A stretch of 64,000 bases of DNA from Crocodylus rhombifer (taxonomy: Eukaryota > Chordata > Crocodylia > Crocodylidae): the NCBI GenBank assembly GCA_038503035.1, contig JAVSML010021685.1, positions 105,152 to 169,151 of the forward strand. Direction: 5' to 3'. A program made the translations under genes and the position numbers. The first letter of the stretch is position 1; each line of letters opens with the position of its first letter. The notes beneath the pieces were generated by a model. It was not told the origin of the DNA and searched no databases. It worked only from the letters and a program-made list of their open reading frames with translations. Shown here in pieces: positions 12,680 to 25,100 of the stretch.

Positions 12680-13760
12680 TAGGGCTGCGCAAATTGTTCA
12701 CCAAGCGTTTAGTTTCGAAGCTGTTTTGACGCGTTTCGAGCTCGAAACAACGAAAACAAAATGAAACAAAAGCCATCAAAACACCTTTGAAACGAAATGA
12801 GGGCACTCAAAGCAGCCCAGCGGTGGGAGGCAGGGGAGAGCCAGGGCTGCAATCTGAACAGCACCACAGCCCCACGTAGCTCAGCCCTAGCTCTCCCTGC
12901 CTCCCACCATGGGCTGCACTCCATGCAGCTGGGGGAGCTGATTGGACCACAGCCCTGGCTCTGCCTGCTTCCCATCACCAGCTGCGTTCTGAGCGGCATC
13001 GCAGCCCCATGAAGCTCAGCCCAGTGGCAGGAGGCAGAGCACAGCCCCGGCTCTCCCCACCACCTGTTGCTGGGCTGCTCTCTTTGGCTCTGCCAGCCCC
13101 AGGTCAGAGCACAGCCCCAGCTCTGCCCCCCCCCCCCCCCCCACTCTCCCACTGCTGGGCTGAGCTCCTTGGGGCTGGCAGAGCCAATTGCAGCCCAGCT
13201 TGGTGGCGGGAGGCAGGGAGAGCCAGGGCTGCACTCCACCTCCCGCCACCAGGTTGAGCTCCATGGAGCCTGGTGCTGGGCACGTGCTGCGCCCAGCACT
13301 GGTCCCAGGCGGCAGTAGCAGCCTCCTGTCATCTGGCACAGATCCAGAGGCCCACACCCTCAGAAAGAGTCCAGCACAGGCCCACAGCCCTACCAGATCT
13401 GCAGGCCTAACAGGAGGCTGCCACTGCCAGCAAGTGTCATGAATTTTGCTTTCAAGACTTTAAGGTGTGGAAGTCTCAGAAACTGCAACTATCTCCTTGA
13501 AACTCGGCAGGCTTCACGCCCTCAGAAGGGACTACCATCCCTGCAATTTGCATCCGAAACAGGCAACAATAACAACATTTTAGGCATTTTCATGATTCAC
13601 TGTTATAGCCTATGGATGAAATGACAAAACGGGCCAAAAGAGCAAAACAGTTTCAACTAAATGAAATCGGACAGTGCTTCAAAATGAAACAAAACACTCT
13701 GTCCTTTTGAAACTGCAAAAGGGACATCGAAATGAAACAATGGTGTTTTGCATAGCCCTA
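12680..13760. mobile_element. Non-autonomous hAT-type transposon, 1,081 bp, with TIRs and TSD
   Basis: The ends are TAGGGCTGCGCAAA and TTTGCATAGCCCTA, 14-bp terminal inverted repeats with 12 matches. They are flanked by 8-mers gtgagtgc (12,672-12,679) and gtgagcac (13,761-13,768), which fit decay of one CpG-containing 8-bp duplication. Subterminal DNA is rich in 'cgaaac/gaaacaa' motifs. The centre is G/C-rich (about 12,830-13,430), with repeated 'ggcaggga-agccagggctgc' blocks in both orientations and a poly-C run near 13,129-13,142. The long frames there are compositional artefacts and no transposase is present. Confidence 0.85.
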
Positions 13761-13768
13761 GTGAGCAC

Positions 13769-15171
13769 ACCCATTTAGTGATCTGTAATGTTATTTCTAC
13801 TAGGGCCCTGGCAGACTTCACATTTGTTCCAGGCTATATAGGAGTTTCCTGCAGCACATCATAACTAGGGACCTAACTAAATTGCAGCAGAAGTTTACAG
13901 CACAGCAGCACCTTTAATCTCACTCTTCTCTTCGCTACTGCCACCCCCCTCCCAGCTGAGTGGCCGTGAGGCAATTAATGCCACAGTTTTGTCTCAGCCA
14001 CTCTGCAGCAGGGGAGAACGCGCAGCAAGAAGAGCAAAATTAAGAGGGCCACAGCACCACGAACCTCCACCACAATTGAGGTAGGTCACTAATTATAATG
14101 CATCAAAAATTGATCTGCCACAAAGATAGTGGATCCAAAACAGAGAAGTTATTGTTTCAAAGACCAACTTTTTTGTCTTGTCAGGACAAATTTAACATAT
14201 GACCAGATCACAAGCCACACACCCCCACCTCTCCCACAGTGCTCTGCTCCCCTTCTAAGGGAGGGCAAGTGGCTCCATGACAGATGAACAGCAAGTTGTC
14301 AGTATGGCTTGCTGGCTGCCCTGTCCCCATTGCCCCTGGCAGCAACAGGGACAGGGACAGGGGTACTGTGATAGGAACAAGGACTGCCTGGGTGGGAAAA
14401 CTACTGTTTCCGCACTCTCAGCAAGCCCAATAGCTGAGAACTTTAAAGGGCTCCAGAGCAGCCTAGATCTTAATCAGCTGAGCAGGCAACCATGTCAGTG
14501 AGCCCCTCCAGCTCACTGACAGGCTCCCCTAGGGCAAAGGGAGCCAAGGAACAGCCCCCTATTAAAGAGCAAGCCTTTGTGGCAACTTTGTTGTCCCCAG
14601 CCAGGGAGCATGGACCGCGTGACCACTTGTAGCACTTTATTTTTTGTAGTTACAAACTTTGTAGCACTATAAAAATAATATATCTGTCCGGATCCTCAGA
14701 GGTCCATGCAACTATAGAATTAATTTCCTATACATGTGGCCAAGCTATGAAAAAGCAGTACTTGCTGCAATAGCCACCCCTTAACCTAGTATTGCTACTG
14801 GCCTACTTGGCTGAACTTTGAAAGTATTCTGAATGCAGTAATGATAATACTTCCATACATGCTACTTTAGAAACTCTGCAAGCTCACATATAAAGACAAT
14901 CTTCAAATCTCATAAGTGGACTGGAAATCTATGCATGTTAAATGAACAAGTTACTACAAAACAAGCTAGTGTGTGAAATTGCAGAGCATTAGCTACTCTG
15001 CTAACTGTCCATGTGCACACTCTTATACTGCATTAAATGTAAGATATTACATTTTACTCACTTCATTCTCATTCAACGATTTGCATTTAGCAGAGGGTAA
15101 GAATGGAAGTAAGCACTTATCACAGAATAAGCACTGTGCTGTAAATATGCACTCTAGTTTACTCCACAGTA
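13769..15171. other. Non-coding DNA, no gene recognised
   Basis: Mixed composition without a clear exon or full repeat. The block at 14,220-14,600 is G/C-richer and may be an old transposon remnant, but I could not define termini. Confidence 0.35.
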
Positions 15172-15524
15172 GGCATATCTAGCTTACCCCACAGTAAGCG
15201 TTTTTTATGCCAGCATCAACACGTGCAGGTGTTACAGCACAGTAAAACTGACTGGCAGGTGTGTGTGGACTGACTTGGGACTAAAGTTAATCTACTACTG
15301 AATTTAGACCCAAGTCAGTCCACACACAAGGGTTACTGCACAGTAACACAACTACATTTGCCTTACTGCACAGTAACTACTCGGGGCATAAATTTGCTAA
15401 CTGCATCATGCATCATCAAGTCAGCATAAGTCACCATAGTTACTGTGCAGTATGGGTACACTTGTGTAGACACGCACCCATACTGCACAGTAATTTTTGG
15501 TTACTGCACACATGGAGATGTGCC
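15172..15524. mobile_element. Palindrome-rich MITE with GGCAYATCT ends
   Basis: The ends GGCATATCT and AGATGTGCC are inverted. The inside carries several self-complementary 'TTACTGCACAGTAA'-like motifs. It also has a perfect 20-bp inverted repeat: TGTGTGTGGACTGACTTGGG at 15,260-15,279 pairs with 15,309-15,328 across a 29-nt loop. The same motif family occurs at 24,476-24,749, with related ends at 50,072-50,458. Confidence 0.7.
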
Positions 15525-16525
15525 AAAAAATTGCTCGTGCCACTATACCTTAAATAGAAGTTTCAAATTTCCTTAAAATAAAAAAAAGGGATGGAAAACA
15601 TACTATTAACCAGATGGAACAACAACATTTTCTTCACAGGAATTCTGTCTCGATAGTAATAGAAACATAATAAAAACAGTTTTCCATTTTCTCTCCTCTT
15701 TGCTTACTTGCCAATTTTGCTGCCAGATTTTGAGTCATTAGCAAAGAAGAATATGGAAATGAAACAAATATGTTCAGTGGTTTTTGAATAACTCCTTTAT
15801 TTTACTACTCAAATTTCATGTCCAATTTGGGGTTTATCAAACCAGTAATGACGACAAAAAAAATCATTTAAATCGTCAGATATACCATACATTCTGTGTT
15901 TGTGTTAACAATATTTGTACTGTCAAACATGACTGACGTGCCTTAAATTACATTGTGCAGTTGTCACGGAGGCAGGTAAGACATGAACACAAAAATCTGA
16001 AAGAAATAAAAAAAATAATTGTTTCTCCTTTTACTATAGTTTAGGAACCCTTCAGACTGTTGCCTCTTTCTTTATATTGTTGAAGTGGTATTCCCAACAC
16101 CAAGCATTCAAAACTCATGAGTCAAGCCCAAAAAACCCACAAGACTAGCCTAAAATACATGAGTGCTTGAAAACTAATAAATTTGGGGTTCTTTTGCCTT
16201 CTGAAGCTACTAAGGTACATGTTTTCAAGCTTTTCTTTGGCAACTCTGAAGGATAAAAACTTTTTATTTTTAAATGAAATCTGAGATTCCCATGTAACTG
16301 CCTGACTCAGGGTCCTTGAGGCTTTAAGAAAAATAGTGAGCATATGATGAAACTTGTGAGACAGTCAACTCACATGATTTTACTTTTTAAGGCAATCATA
16401 AAATAAATGTAATGAACATTCACAGTCCTTCATTTTATATACAACTCTCAGTCTGAGAGCATGGGCTAAAGAAACAAGCTACTGCAAGATAAGTTGGGTG
16501 TGTGTTTACTGCTCATCAGCTACTC

Positions 16526-16720
16526 CGGGGTGGCCAACCTGTAGCATGATTGCCAAAAGAGGAATGGGCTGCTTATGCATTTAACTTACAGCAGATCGGG
16601 GAGGGGGCAGACAGCACAGCAGCAGACAGGATAGGAAGAACAGCAGCAGATTTGGGCAGACGAAGCAGAACAGAGTGGCAGAGGAAGTTCACACTCTGCC
16701 TTATCTCACAGCAACTTATT
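16526..16720. mobile_element. hAT-like fragment
   Basis: Begins 'ggggtggccaacctgtagc', a form typical of hAT termini, and continues into G/A-rich sequence with 'cagcagca' repeats. I could not place the right end, so this may be a partial copy. Confidence 0.4.
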
Positions 16721-16797
16721 TGGGTAGCCACATCCTTAGTGAAGTGCTTGTTACATTAAAGAAAACTAGTTAAGTGCAATTATGTAATTAACTTTAC

Positions 16798-16875
16798 CTT
16801 AGGAAATCCTCCATCTCCTTGGCTGGTTGGAAAGAGATTCTGGTTAACCCAAACTGTTAACCTTCGCTGATAAAC
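16798..16875 (-). CDS. Candidate internal coding exon (26 codons)
   Basis: On the minus strand an acceptor 'tgttgctacag' is followed by exactly 26 open codons (VYQRRLTVWVNQNLFPTSQG then DGGFPK) and a donor AAG|GTAAAGT. The exon is 78 nt, phase 0 to 0, and would join in frame to the terminal exon at 8,311-8,436. The other two frames contain stops. The peptide looks protein-like but I do not recognise a family. An exon is missing upstream, because the candidate at 19,552-19,594 ends in phase 1. Confidence 0.45.
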
Positions 16876-17732
16876 CTGTAGCAACACAAATATATGACAT
16901 TTCTTATAAAGGAGAGATGCTATGCAATCACAATGTTTTAGAGCAGCCTTCTTCCATTCCGCAAAGCTCAACCGCAGTCCAGTTTTTGCTCCAGAGACGG
17001 AATGAGATTCTATTGTTATTTACACCACCACAAATCTGTGGAGTTATCCTGATCATGTTAATCTAGGATAACCATGGAAGCAGGACCAAGTCCAAGGGTA
17101 TATTAAATATTTACTAGGTATTATTTTGCATGGGTGTTCCATTTTAGGTTACCCAGCTGTAACCTCGAGGGGAGGGAAAAATAGGGAGAGAACTGAAACA
17201 CCAGAACATACAACTGCCCTACTTTCAACATGGTTTTATTGACATCTGAATAAAGAAACGTGCACATTAGCCTCTTGCCAATGAAAAAATAAAGCATAAT
17301 CCATTATACAGCAATTGGCACACCTTCCCTCTCCACAGGTGAAGAAAAGAATTCCAGGGAGAAGGCTAGCTAGTATTTTGTAGTCACACATTTAAGATCA
17401 TTACAGTAAAATAGGTTTAGATGTACCTTAAAAGAAATTAAGAGTTTGAGGAGTTTTGTTGTTTTTTTTTTTTTAAAGAAACTTCCCTATAGAAAATTCT
17501 GATGGAAAGTAGGAGAGGGAGAAGCCATCAGCCTTTGGAAGCCAAAGAAAACTAAGCTGGCAGGAATTAATGCCAAAGTGCAGTTTCAGAAACTACTGCT
17601 TTTGGGACTGTTAGATGTTGATATTTCCTATTTTACAGTTCTCACTCAGGACAGAACACTGTCTCCCCATTTACAAATTATCCATTTCTTCCCCCCTCTC
17701 CCCTGCTCTCAGCTAGTTCCTAGGTATTACTG

Positions 17733-17734
<2 letters not shown>

Positions 17735-17760
<26 letters not shown>
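17735..17760. repeat. (AT)n microsatellite
   Basis: An uninterrupted run of about 13 AT units followed by an A-rich tail. Confidence 0.95.
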
Positions 17761-17766
<6 letters not shown>

Positions 17767-18209
17767 ATAAAATAGTCTATTCCCAATCTAAGGCACCTCT
17801 TCACTTCTACAGACTTTTCCATTTCAACTCTGAACTAGTGGGAAAATCGTATAAAATCTGATCAAAATTAAATCATTCAGATGTTACACAATGTATTATG
17901 TTACATGTGTCTTTTTACAGAACAGAAATTATCTTTCCAGGAAATGTTTTGGAATTTATATATGCAATGATATACTATGGACAGAGGTAAAAGCTATAAT
18001 AGGCTATCAGTTTCTATTAAATGCATCTAGAACCACAAAGCTGCCCCTATGTATGGGCAGTATGTGTGTCATGCCCTCTTCCTTCTGTTTTCAAATCATC
18101 TTGTTCTTTCACAATGTCATGCTCAGAGGACTTGCAGAGCCATGACTGACATTCTGGAAAAAGAAGAACTAGGATGGCCAACTCCCTTTGCTGTACTCTT
18201 GCAGATTAC

Positions 18210-18261
18210 CTTCTATGTCCATCACCATGTACATTTGGCCCTCCAAAAGCCATCAAACATT
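18210..18261 (-). CDS. Weak candidate coding exon
   Basis: The minus strand shows a pyrimidine-rich acceptor ending 'ctttctag', a 52-nt open segment (CLMAFGGPNVHGDGHR in the only open frame) and a donor AAG|GTAATC. Its entry phase (two bases) fits the phase-1 end of the 19,552-19,594 candidate. Its exit phase does not fit the 16,798-16,875 exon, so it is probably not the direct neighbour or not an exon. Confidence 0.2.
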
Positions 18262-19551
18262 CTAGAAAGACTATTCAAGGAGGGTCATTACATTTCTTGA
18301 TAGCTAAAGACACATAGTGGAAATACAACTTCAGCAGTCCTTTAAAAATGCACTGCCTATTATGGCTTACTGCTTTTAGAGTTAACCGATCAGAACTAGG
18401 TATAGTTCAGAGTCAATTAGTTTACATTTTAGAGACTAAAGGAATTCTGATTTAACAAAAGGACACATATACAAACACACACACATATACACGCACTGCT
18501 CTCTGTATCTGTGTTCATTAATCAGCCTGCCTGATGTACAGCATGCATATGAATGCACTGGATCTGGTTTGGGGGTGGGGCAGCCTGCACTGTACCGTGG
18601 CATGCTTGTGGGCACTGCTGGGAATCACACCAAGTTTATCTTGCAGACACAGATAAAGTGCAATTTACATCAGTGACAAATTTAGCCCTGATCACCTATT
18701 TAATATCAGGTGCATTTTAAAACTGAGAAGGAATGCTATTATTTTATAGGATCACACATCTGAGATTAGGGTGTGGACAAAGGTAGCATTTGAAACATTT
18801 CTGAGCTTAACAGGTTGGAAAATTACTCAAAAAGGTATAATTTCAGCCATGCGGTATACATACACCCCTGCGGTGTCCCCTGCCTACAGTGCTTCAAATC
18901 TCTAGCCAGGAGGTGCTACAGGAGACTGCAGTGACCTACAGTTCCATCCTTCTGTCCCCAAACAGGACAGGGGAATGGAGCCATTACTGCCATTCCACAA
19001 CTCCCCACCCCTCAGCAGGGAGACTGCAAGGAGGAAGGAGTGGAGCTAATACATCAATGCCCTAGCCTGCTCTCCAGCAAGAGCCCAACAATGTCCCAGG
19101 TGCTAAAGTGATGTCTGGGACCTGGCAGCGATGCCATGAGGGGACCCAGAAGAGCACTCCAAGTGCTCTGGGACCCTGCAGTGGCAGCCCAGGACCCAGC
19201 AGCTGTGTCCCAAGTGCTGAGGTTCTGGGAGTGGCTAGTCAGCCTGTCCACCCTGCAAAGCTTTCCGCTCCTCTCTGGTGGAGTGGCAGGAGAAGAAGGC
19301 AGAGAGTGGAGTATTGTGGGGTTTCTGAAGGACCTATGAACAGATGCAACAAAAAGGACACTTCAAAAACAGCAGCTCATGTCAAGAGGTACAGTTCTGG
19401 AGTGCTTTAGCCACTTTTGGACTGTTTCAAAGGGCACATATGTCTGCATAGCTGGCCCTCCACAGTGATTAAAGGTGCCTGAAATGCTTTAAGTTGTCTG
19501 TCCATAGTCTTACAGTAAACAGTAGAATCACATACTCATTGGAGAAATTAC

Positions 19552-19594
19552 CAACATATTCTTCAGAAACTCTTTCCTCTAAAATTCTGAGCTT
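19552..19594 (-). CDS. Candidate internal coding exon (43 nt)
   Basis: On the minus strand the acceptor 'ctgctttgcactttgcag' precedes a 43-nt exon reading KLRILEERVSEEYV plus one base, then donor TTG|GTAATT. It starts in phase 0 and joins without a break to the phase-0 end of the 20,208-20,279 candidate. The peptide is charged and helix-like. The small size and lack of a family match limit confidence. Confidence 0.35.
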
Positions 19595-20207
19595 CTGCAA
19601 AGTGCAAAGCAGAGGCTTTTAAGCATAAAACCTGCTGTAATAAAACTCCCTACCAGTTGTCACAGCCAAACAGCACTGTCTACTGGTGAAAGCATCAAGC
19701 TGAGTCGCATGTGCTGCATTTCAGTCTTTGGTTTTCTGTACACTCTCAACCAAATCGCTGAATACCGCTGCAATTTTTGCAAAATGGGACTAACTGGTTG
19801 GCTTGTGAGGAATGATCAATGCATTTTAAAGTTGGCTGCTTGCAATCTTCTAGTAGAAGGCACTATTTAAGCACCAGACACTAGTATTAAGCTAGTATTG
19901 ATTTTGTCTGATGCTTTTGTTATTCGTGAAAATCTTAAAACTACATTCATTTTTTAAAGTATTATAAAGATAATTCTCTAGGTTGTTGCAGCATCTCCCA
20001 TCAATTCAAGATAATGTGGGTATGAATTCTCATGCTGTTTTACTTTGCTGTACAGACAAAACTCTTGTGCAGAGAAGTATGATGTGAACAACTAGCAAGA
20101 CTAGTTCACCTTTTTATCAAAGGAGATGCCCAGATCATAAGGTACATACTTATACATTTATCCAGGCAGAATGTAAGCACAAGTCAATTGATTACAATAT
20201 TACTCAC

Positions 20208-20279
20208 CACTGAAAATGTTAGCTTTGAATTCTTTCTAGCATCATTTGGTAAAACTTTGGAGTTTAGTTCCAAATTAAC
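20208..20279 (-). CDS. Candidate internal coding exon (24 codons)
   Basis: The minus-strand open segment starts VNLELNSKVLPNDARK and ends SKLTFSV, exactly 24 codons. It is bounded by donor GTG|GTGAGTA and a weak acceptor ('ttccaaag' with a poor pyrimidine tract). Phase 0 to 0. It links in frame to candidates on both sides (21,969-22,018 and 19,552-19,594). No family recognised. Confidence 0.35.
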
Positions 20280-21968
20280 CTTTGGAACATATTAGCATTG
20301 AAGGTAGCAGCTCAGCAAGATTCCCAAAATATTTGGACTTCCATATGAATAATGGGGACATCCAAAACTGATGTAATATGCTTGCTTTTATTTTTTATTT
20401 GGGGTTAGAAGGGTACCTCTTGCTTTAAGCAATAGCTCATCTCTTTCTTCAAAAGAATTAAATGTAATTTTCTCTAAGGACAGGTTATTCTATAAACCTT
20501 TAGGATTTCCTGCTTTTTTTAAACATCTGAATCTTAAAATCTGGGGAAGACTTCATGCTTTGCACATCTACCATGCCATACAAAACTTAGTAAGATTCAT
20601 TACATCCCCTCTACAAGAGACACTGCAGAGATGTACAGACATACCGTAATATAAATACATCGAGAGCACCTGCAAACAACATACAGTAGTTCAGGCAACC
20701 TGATTTTAGTGGTTCAGGCCAGCTACCCAGTGAAATAAAAAGGGAAATTACAATACAGTGTACAATGTAAATGCTTACAGCAGTCCAGATTCCCACAGTG
20801 TCCAGGGTGCACATTATATTTTCATTCATTGGCATTTGTTTATATGGTTCCTCTAACAATGAAGACTTGCCTTAAGCAGCAAGGAAATCAGGATTCAAAT
20901 GCCAGGATTATTAGGGAACAAGCTGAGCTGAAGCTAAAGTTTTTGCTAGTCTAACAATGTATAAATAAATGCAGCATATTTTCCATTTGACTTAGACTGA
21001 AAAAGTTTCAGTGTTTAGTAATAGGGGTAAAAATAATCTACCAAATCTCAGCCACAAGCCACACAAGTGGGTCTACACTTGTAAACATTTTGTTAGGCAT
21101 GAGCCCAATCTATCAGTTAACTTCCCCATAATCATAGACTTCATTCTTTTTCAGCAAAACCATGTGACACACAAAGCAGCCTACCAAACTTCCTTAGTAA
21201 ATTAGAAAAAGGAAACTATTGATCTAAGAATGTGTGTATGAAACCTTTCACTTGTCTGGGGGTTGACCTCAATTTCTAATGGGAGCTTACTAAGAACCTA
21301 AGTTTCAACTTAGTTTCTGTGTTTTAAAACTTCCATTTTAACAAATATCCTTTAAAAAAAGAAAGCTAAAGGCTGAGCAACATGTAGCCCAAGTTCAGTG
21401 ACAGCAGACTTAGGGGCATAATACTATTTTCTCTACCCCATTTAGAAGGAGATGTATTTAGGAAGTAGAGTGTAAGCCCTTCTTTTCTCACCCAATTCAA
21501 GAAGCATGAAAACTGACAATCCTCTTAATACTACAGCAAGGACTACGTTCAACCAATATCAAAGCCCCAAATCTTTTGCTTATTTCTTTACTTTGAGGTA
21601 TTTTTCCCTTATGTACCTTCCCCCCTTTTAAAAGCAGTAATTACTGAGAACTCGATATCCTTGACAGTACTTGCAAGACATTTTTAACAGGGCTGAAATA
21701 TATCTACACAGTCAAGCCACAAAGAGGTGCTGAAGTAAAATTCTTGCTTCCGAGGCCTAAGTCTGGTGAGTTTAGACTTAGTACTTTTCAAACGCTGCCT
21801 AGATCCAACCAGCAAGAAACAGGAATTTCAACATCTCCCTCAAACACACACTTTTCTATTTATCAGACAACTTCAACGTGCACATTCTTGTTAAGCATGT
21901 CTCCGATTTCTTCCAGGCCTCTTGAATTTCAAGAAACAATAAAGAAAGTATTTAAAGTTACTACTTAC

Positions 21969-22018
21969 AATCTTCTTCTGAACTATAACTGAATTCTTGT
22001 ACTCAGAGGTCCTAATCT
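21969..22018 (-). CDS. Candidate internal coding exon (50 nt)
   Basis: The minus strand shows a good acceptor 'aactatgcttttcag' and a strong donor ATT|GTAAGTAG around 50 nt. The exon enters with two bases and reads IRTSEYKNSVIVQKKI, ending in phase 0. The other frames hit stops. Its entry phase fits the phase-1 end of the 32,682-32,715 candidate. Function unknown. Confidence 0.35.
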
Positions 22019-22034
22019 CTGAAAAGCATAGTTT

Positions 22035-22190
22035 CATAGTTTGTAGGGTCGGAAGGGACCTGAGCAGATCATCTAGTCCGACCCCCTGCCATGGCAGGAA
22101 AGAGTACTGGGGTCAAATGACCCCAGCACAAGTTCACATGCTACTGCAGAGCCTGGAATTCTTTGGGACATAGTGCTGTGCTACATTCCA
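22035..22190 (-). mobile_element. CR1 LINE 3' end fragment
   Basis: Reverse-complement CR1 tail: 'gtttcatagtttgtagggtc', 'ggaagggacctgagcagatc', 'atctagtccgaccccctgcc' and 'ctggggtcaaatgacccc'. The same subfamily occurs at 46,322. It is short and 5'-truncated. Confidence 0.9.
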
Positions 22191-23280
22191 CACTCACCCC
22201 TTTTTTGTCTCACCCATTAAATCTGACTGCTGTAAAAGCAAAAGTTGCCAGCTCCTTGAGGACCTGCAGGTGATTTCAAGATTATTCCACTCAAGTGATA
22301 GAATAAAAAATAGGTTTAAAGGAACTGCTCCAAAAAAATCCTGATTCTACCTTATACTCAGAAGCCCGCAACAGCAGGATTAAAAGGCCATTTTCTTTCC
22401 TCCAGTATAAGAAAAGCTCAAAATGAAACTTAAACTCTTTGAAAGAGAAGAAAAGAAGGGAGGGGGGGGTCTGTTCTGCAGGATCCCACACAGTCCCCAA
22501 GGTGCACCGCTGCTAATCCAAATCCCATGATTCCATAGGAAGGATTGTACTCCAGGATGTGTGGGAAGCAGCTCTTCTATTGGGCATGCTATCTTGTGAA
22601 CCTAGCAGGTTTCCTTTCAATGAAAAGCACAGATAAACTCCTAACAGCATTCACCTCGAGACCTGCATTCCCTTGAAAGTGGTTCAGGGTGTGTGTGCAG
22701 TGCAAACAGTGCATCACTAATGGCATCACAACTCCTAAAGGGGAAGTTATGGATTATTTTCTCTTGGGACAACCTCAGCATCATGGGAGGTGTCTGACAT
22801 TTCCCTTCAGAGTTTGACTGTTTTTTCCATGCGCTTTCTTTTGGAGGAAAAAATTGTGGGCACAACAGCCTGTGAGGCAGGACTAGTGAACTACAACAGT
22901 TTCCTAAGGAGAAGGACCTTATTATGCAATGTCTGATATTTCTGTTTTTTTCCAGCTCTGGTAGTTTTTCCCCAAAATTATCTTGAGCTGCACTAAAAAC
23001 CCCACTGACTTCAATGGTAAATTCTGCTTAAAAACTGATGGTCCATTATTTTCCGAAACATAGCTGTCAAAAAAATAAAAAATAAAAAATTCTAATACTG
23101 CTATTTGAACAGAAAGAAATTTTTAAAATCTGAAGGCATGTTTGCACCCGCTTGATGCTTACAGTCAGCTGGGGTTGTGTCATTCATTGACTTCAATGGG
23201 AAAAAAAAAACTTGTTTTATTCTCAACGCTTTTAAAAACCCTTCTGGATTGACTATAGTGATTGGCATCACATAACGGCA

Positions 23281-23840
23281 TACAGGCAGTCCTTGACTTA
23301 CAACATTTCGAGTTACAATGTTTCGCACTTACAACATTTATAAATTGACATGCTGTTTCAACTTTATGAGGTCAGTTTTGACTTTATGACTCTTGATCCA
23401 ATGCAATGCCACACCAGTGAAAAAGTTCGCTGTGTCGCTCATCTCCCTGGAGAACATCTGTCTAAACCTCCTTGGACACCGTCTTTAAGAAAGCAGACAA
23501 GGCTCCAGAAGAACCTGCAGCCAATACTCCTGAGAAGACTCCAGCCAAGAACCCTTCAAAAAGTCCAGCAAAGTCACTTCAAAGAAGTCCTTCCAAATCA
23601 ATATGATTACTATTTACATTATAAATACATTAATGTAGCTATATTACTCATCTATAATTGATCAAGTACAAAATTCTGGGGTATTTTTGGTGAAAATAGG
23701 GTATCGGGCCTTGGTTCAGGAACCAAGCCCCCATTTATAACACTGTTTCTTATGAAAAAGTTGGTTCTGAGTTGCAACGTTTCGACTTACGACATGGTTT
23801 TCACAAACCAATTGTACCGTAAGTCCGAGGACTGCCTGTA
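23281..23840. mobile_element. Tigger/pogo-like non-autonomous DNA transposon, 560 bp
   Basis: The termini TACAGGCAGTCC and GGACTGCCTGTA are a perfect 12-bp inverted repeat including the TA target duplication. Similarity extends inward ('gacttacaacatttcg' against 'cgtttcgacttacgac'). The interior retains a lysine-rich degenerate coding trace but no intact transposase. Confidence 0.85.
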
Positions 23841-24475
23841 TAAGAATTCATTCCCCCTGTATTAGTGGCACAAGCCTAGTGTAAGAAAGGTTTGTCCTGC
23901 CTAGCAATTGTTGTTTAAGGGGACGTTGTTTCCCTAGCTTGCATTTTTGCCATCAATCCAGCAATTTTTCATCTAAAATCTGGAAATCATATCATTAGAT
24001 ACTCTAAATACTACATCTCATTTCACAGAAGAGTTAAATCAGTAGAGATTGTTATTGAAGTTTCTTAAATACAGTAAGAAAGAACAACTGACAAGCAAAT
24101 CAGATGCTGCTTTTTTGCCAGACTGATGCAAAAACGGACTCAGGGAAGCTATAACAGTACAATAAGTTGCAGATTAAAGTACAAGAAAAAGACGTTTCCA
24201 AGTTGTTGTAAAGGCAAATTTAATTAACCATTTAAAAGTATAATGGAATGATTGGCTTAGCAGGTATCCCAGGATCCAAAACAGTAAAAGAATAAAATTT
24301 ACCTTGAAGGTTTCAACTTGACAAACCTGATCTCTTTTGTCTACTCTGAATCATCATTATGAACCTCCTACTAAGGAGTATCCACAAAGAATCTCAAAAC
24401 ACTACTGCCATTCACAGTAACGCTATATCGAAAATGTTACAGGTATTTCTAATGACTCCTCCTTTCCTACTCAGT

Positions 24476-24749
24476 GGGTGGTCTACATGAAATGCTTACT
24501 GCACAGTAGCGTAATAACACTGTGCAGTAGTGTGCCAGTCAAAAACTGTGCTAGTATGTCACAATCAGTGCTAATACACTACTGTGCAGTGCTATTAAGC
24601 TACTGCGCAGTAAGCGTCACAAAAAAGCATGTGCCAACGCTACTGCGCAGTAACTAATTACTGTGCATTTAGTTAGTACTTCATTAAGCAAGTACTAAAC
24701 TAAATGTGCAGTAACTACTGTGCATTAATGAACGTGTGTAGACACACCC
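24476..24749. mobile_element. Palindrome-rich MITE with GGGTGTGTCTACA-type ends
   Basis: The ends GGGTGGTCTACATG and ...GTGTAGACACACCC are inverted and flanked by agt on each side. The body is packed with self-complementary motifs such as TACTGTGCAGTA and TTACTGCGCAGTAA, shared with the element at 15,172-15,524. Confidence 0.75.
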
Positions 24750-24984
24750 AGTAAGCACCAGAAACATTAGGTGCGAAAAGCATTATCTTCCTCTTAAATC
24801 TTAGTTTAACCTAAGGGAACAGGGACAGAGGGAGAAGCAGATACTGTTTCTTCTCCTTCCAATAAAACTGTTCTCTAGAACCAGCAAATTGTTACTTTCA
24901 TAAAGCAGGCATAATGTACATGTGATTAACAAACAAGAAAACTATACTGATATGCTTTTCCTGGCTGGAATGCCAAACTTGGAC

Positions 24985-25100
24985 TGTTTTGCTGAAGTAG
25001 TCAATGAATAGCAGTATGAGCAGAAGACAGGGCATTGTGGCAACTTATACTCAGAGAGCCATGAATTTTTGTAGGCTGCAGGCTACTTCATCAGATGCTC
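24985..25100. mobile_element. Ancient sauropsid interspersed repeat fragment
   Basis: Contains 'tttttgtaggctgcaggcta' followed by 'cttcatcagatgctctggat', the well-known 'cttcatcagatgc' sauropsid repeat core. The extents are approximate. Confidence 0.5.

Noticed and set aside
12709..13442. Overlapping frames of 60-207 codons in both strands
   Set aside because: All lie in the G/C-rich core of the hAT-like element and have no transposase or other motifs.
24304..24327. 24-nt minus-strand microexon candidate (VCQVETFK)
   Set aside because: A donor and an AG are present, but the acceptor lacks a pyrimidine tract and its phase does not fit the neighbouring candidates.
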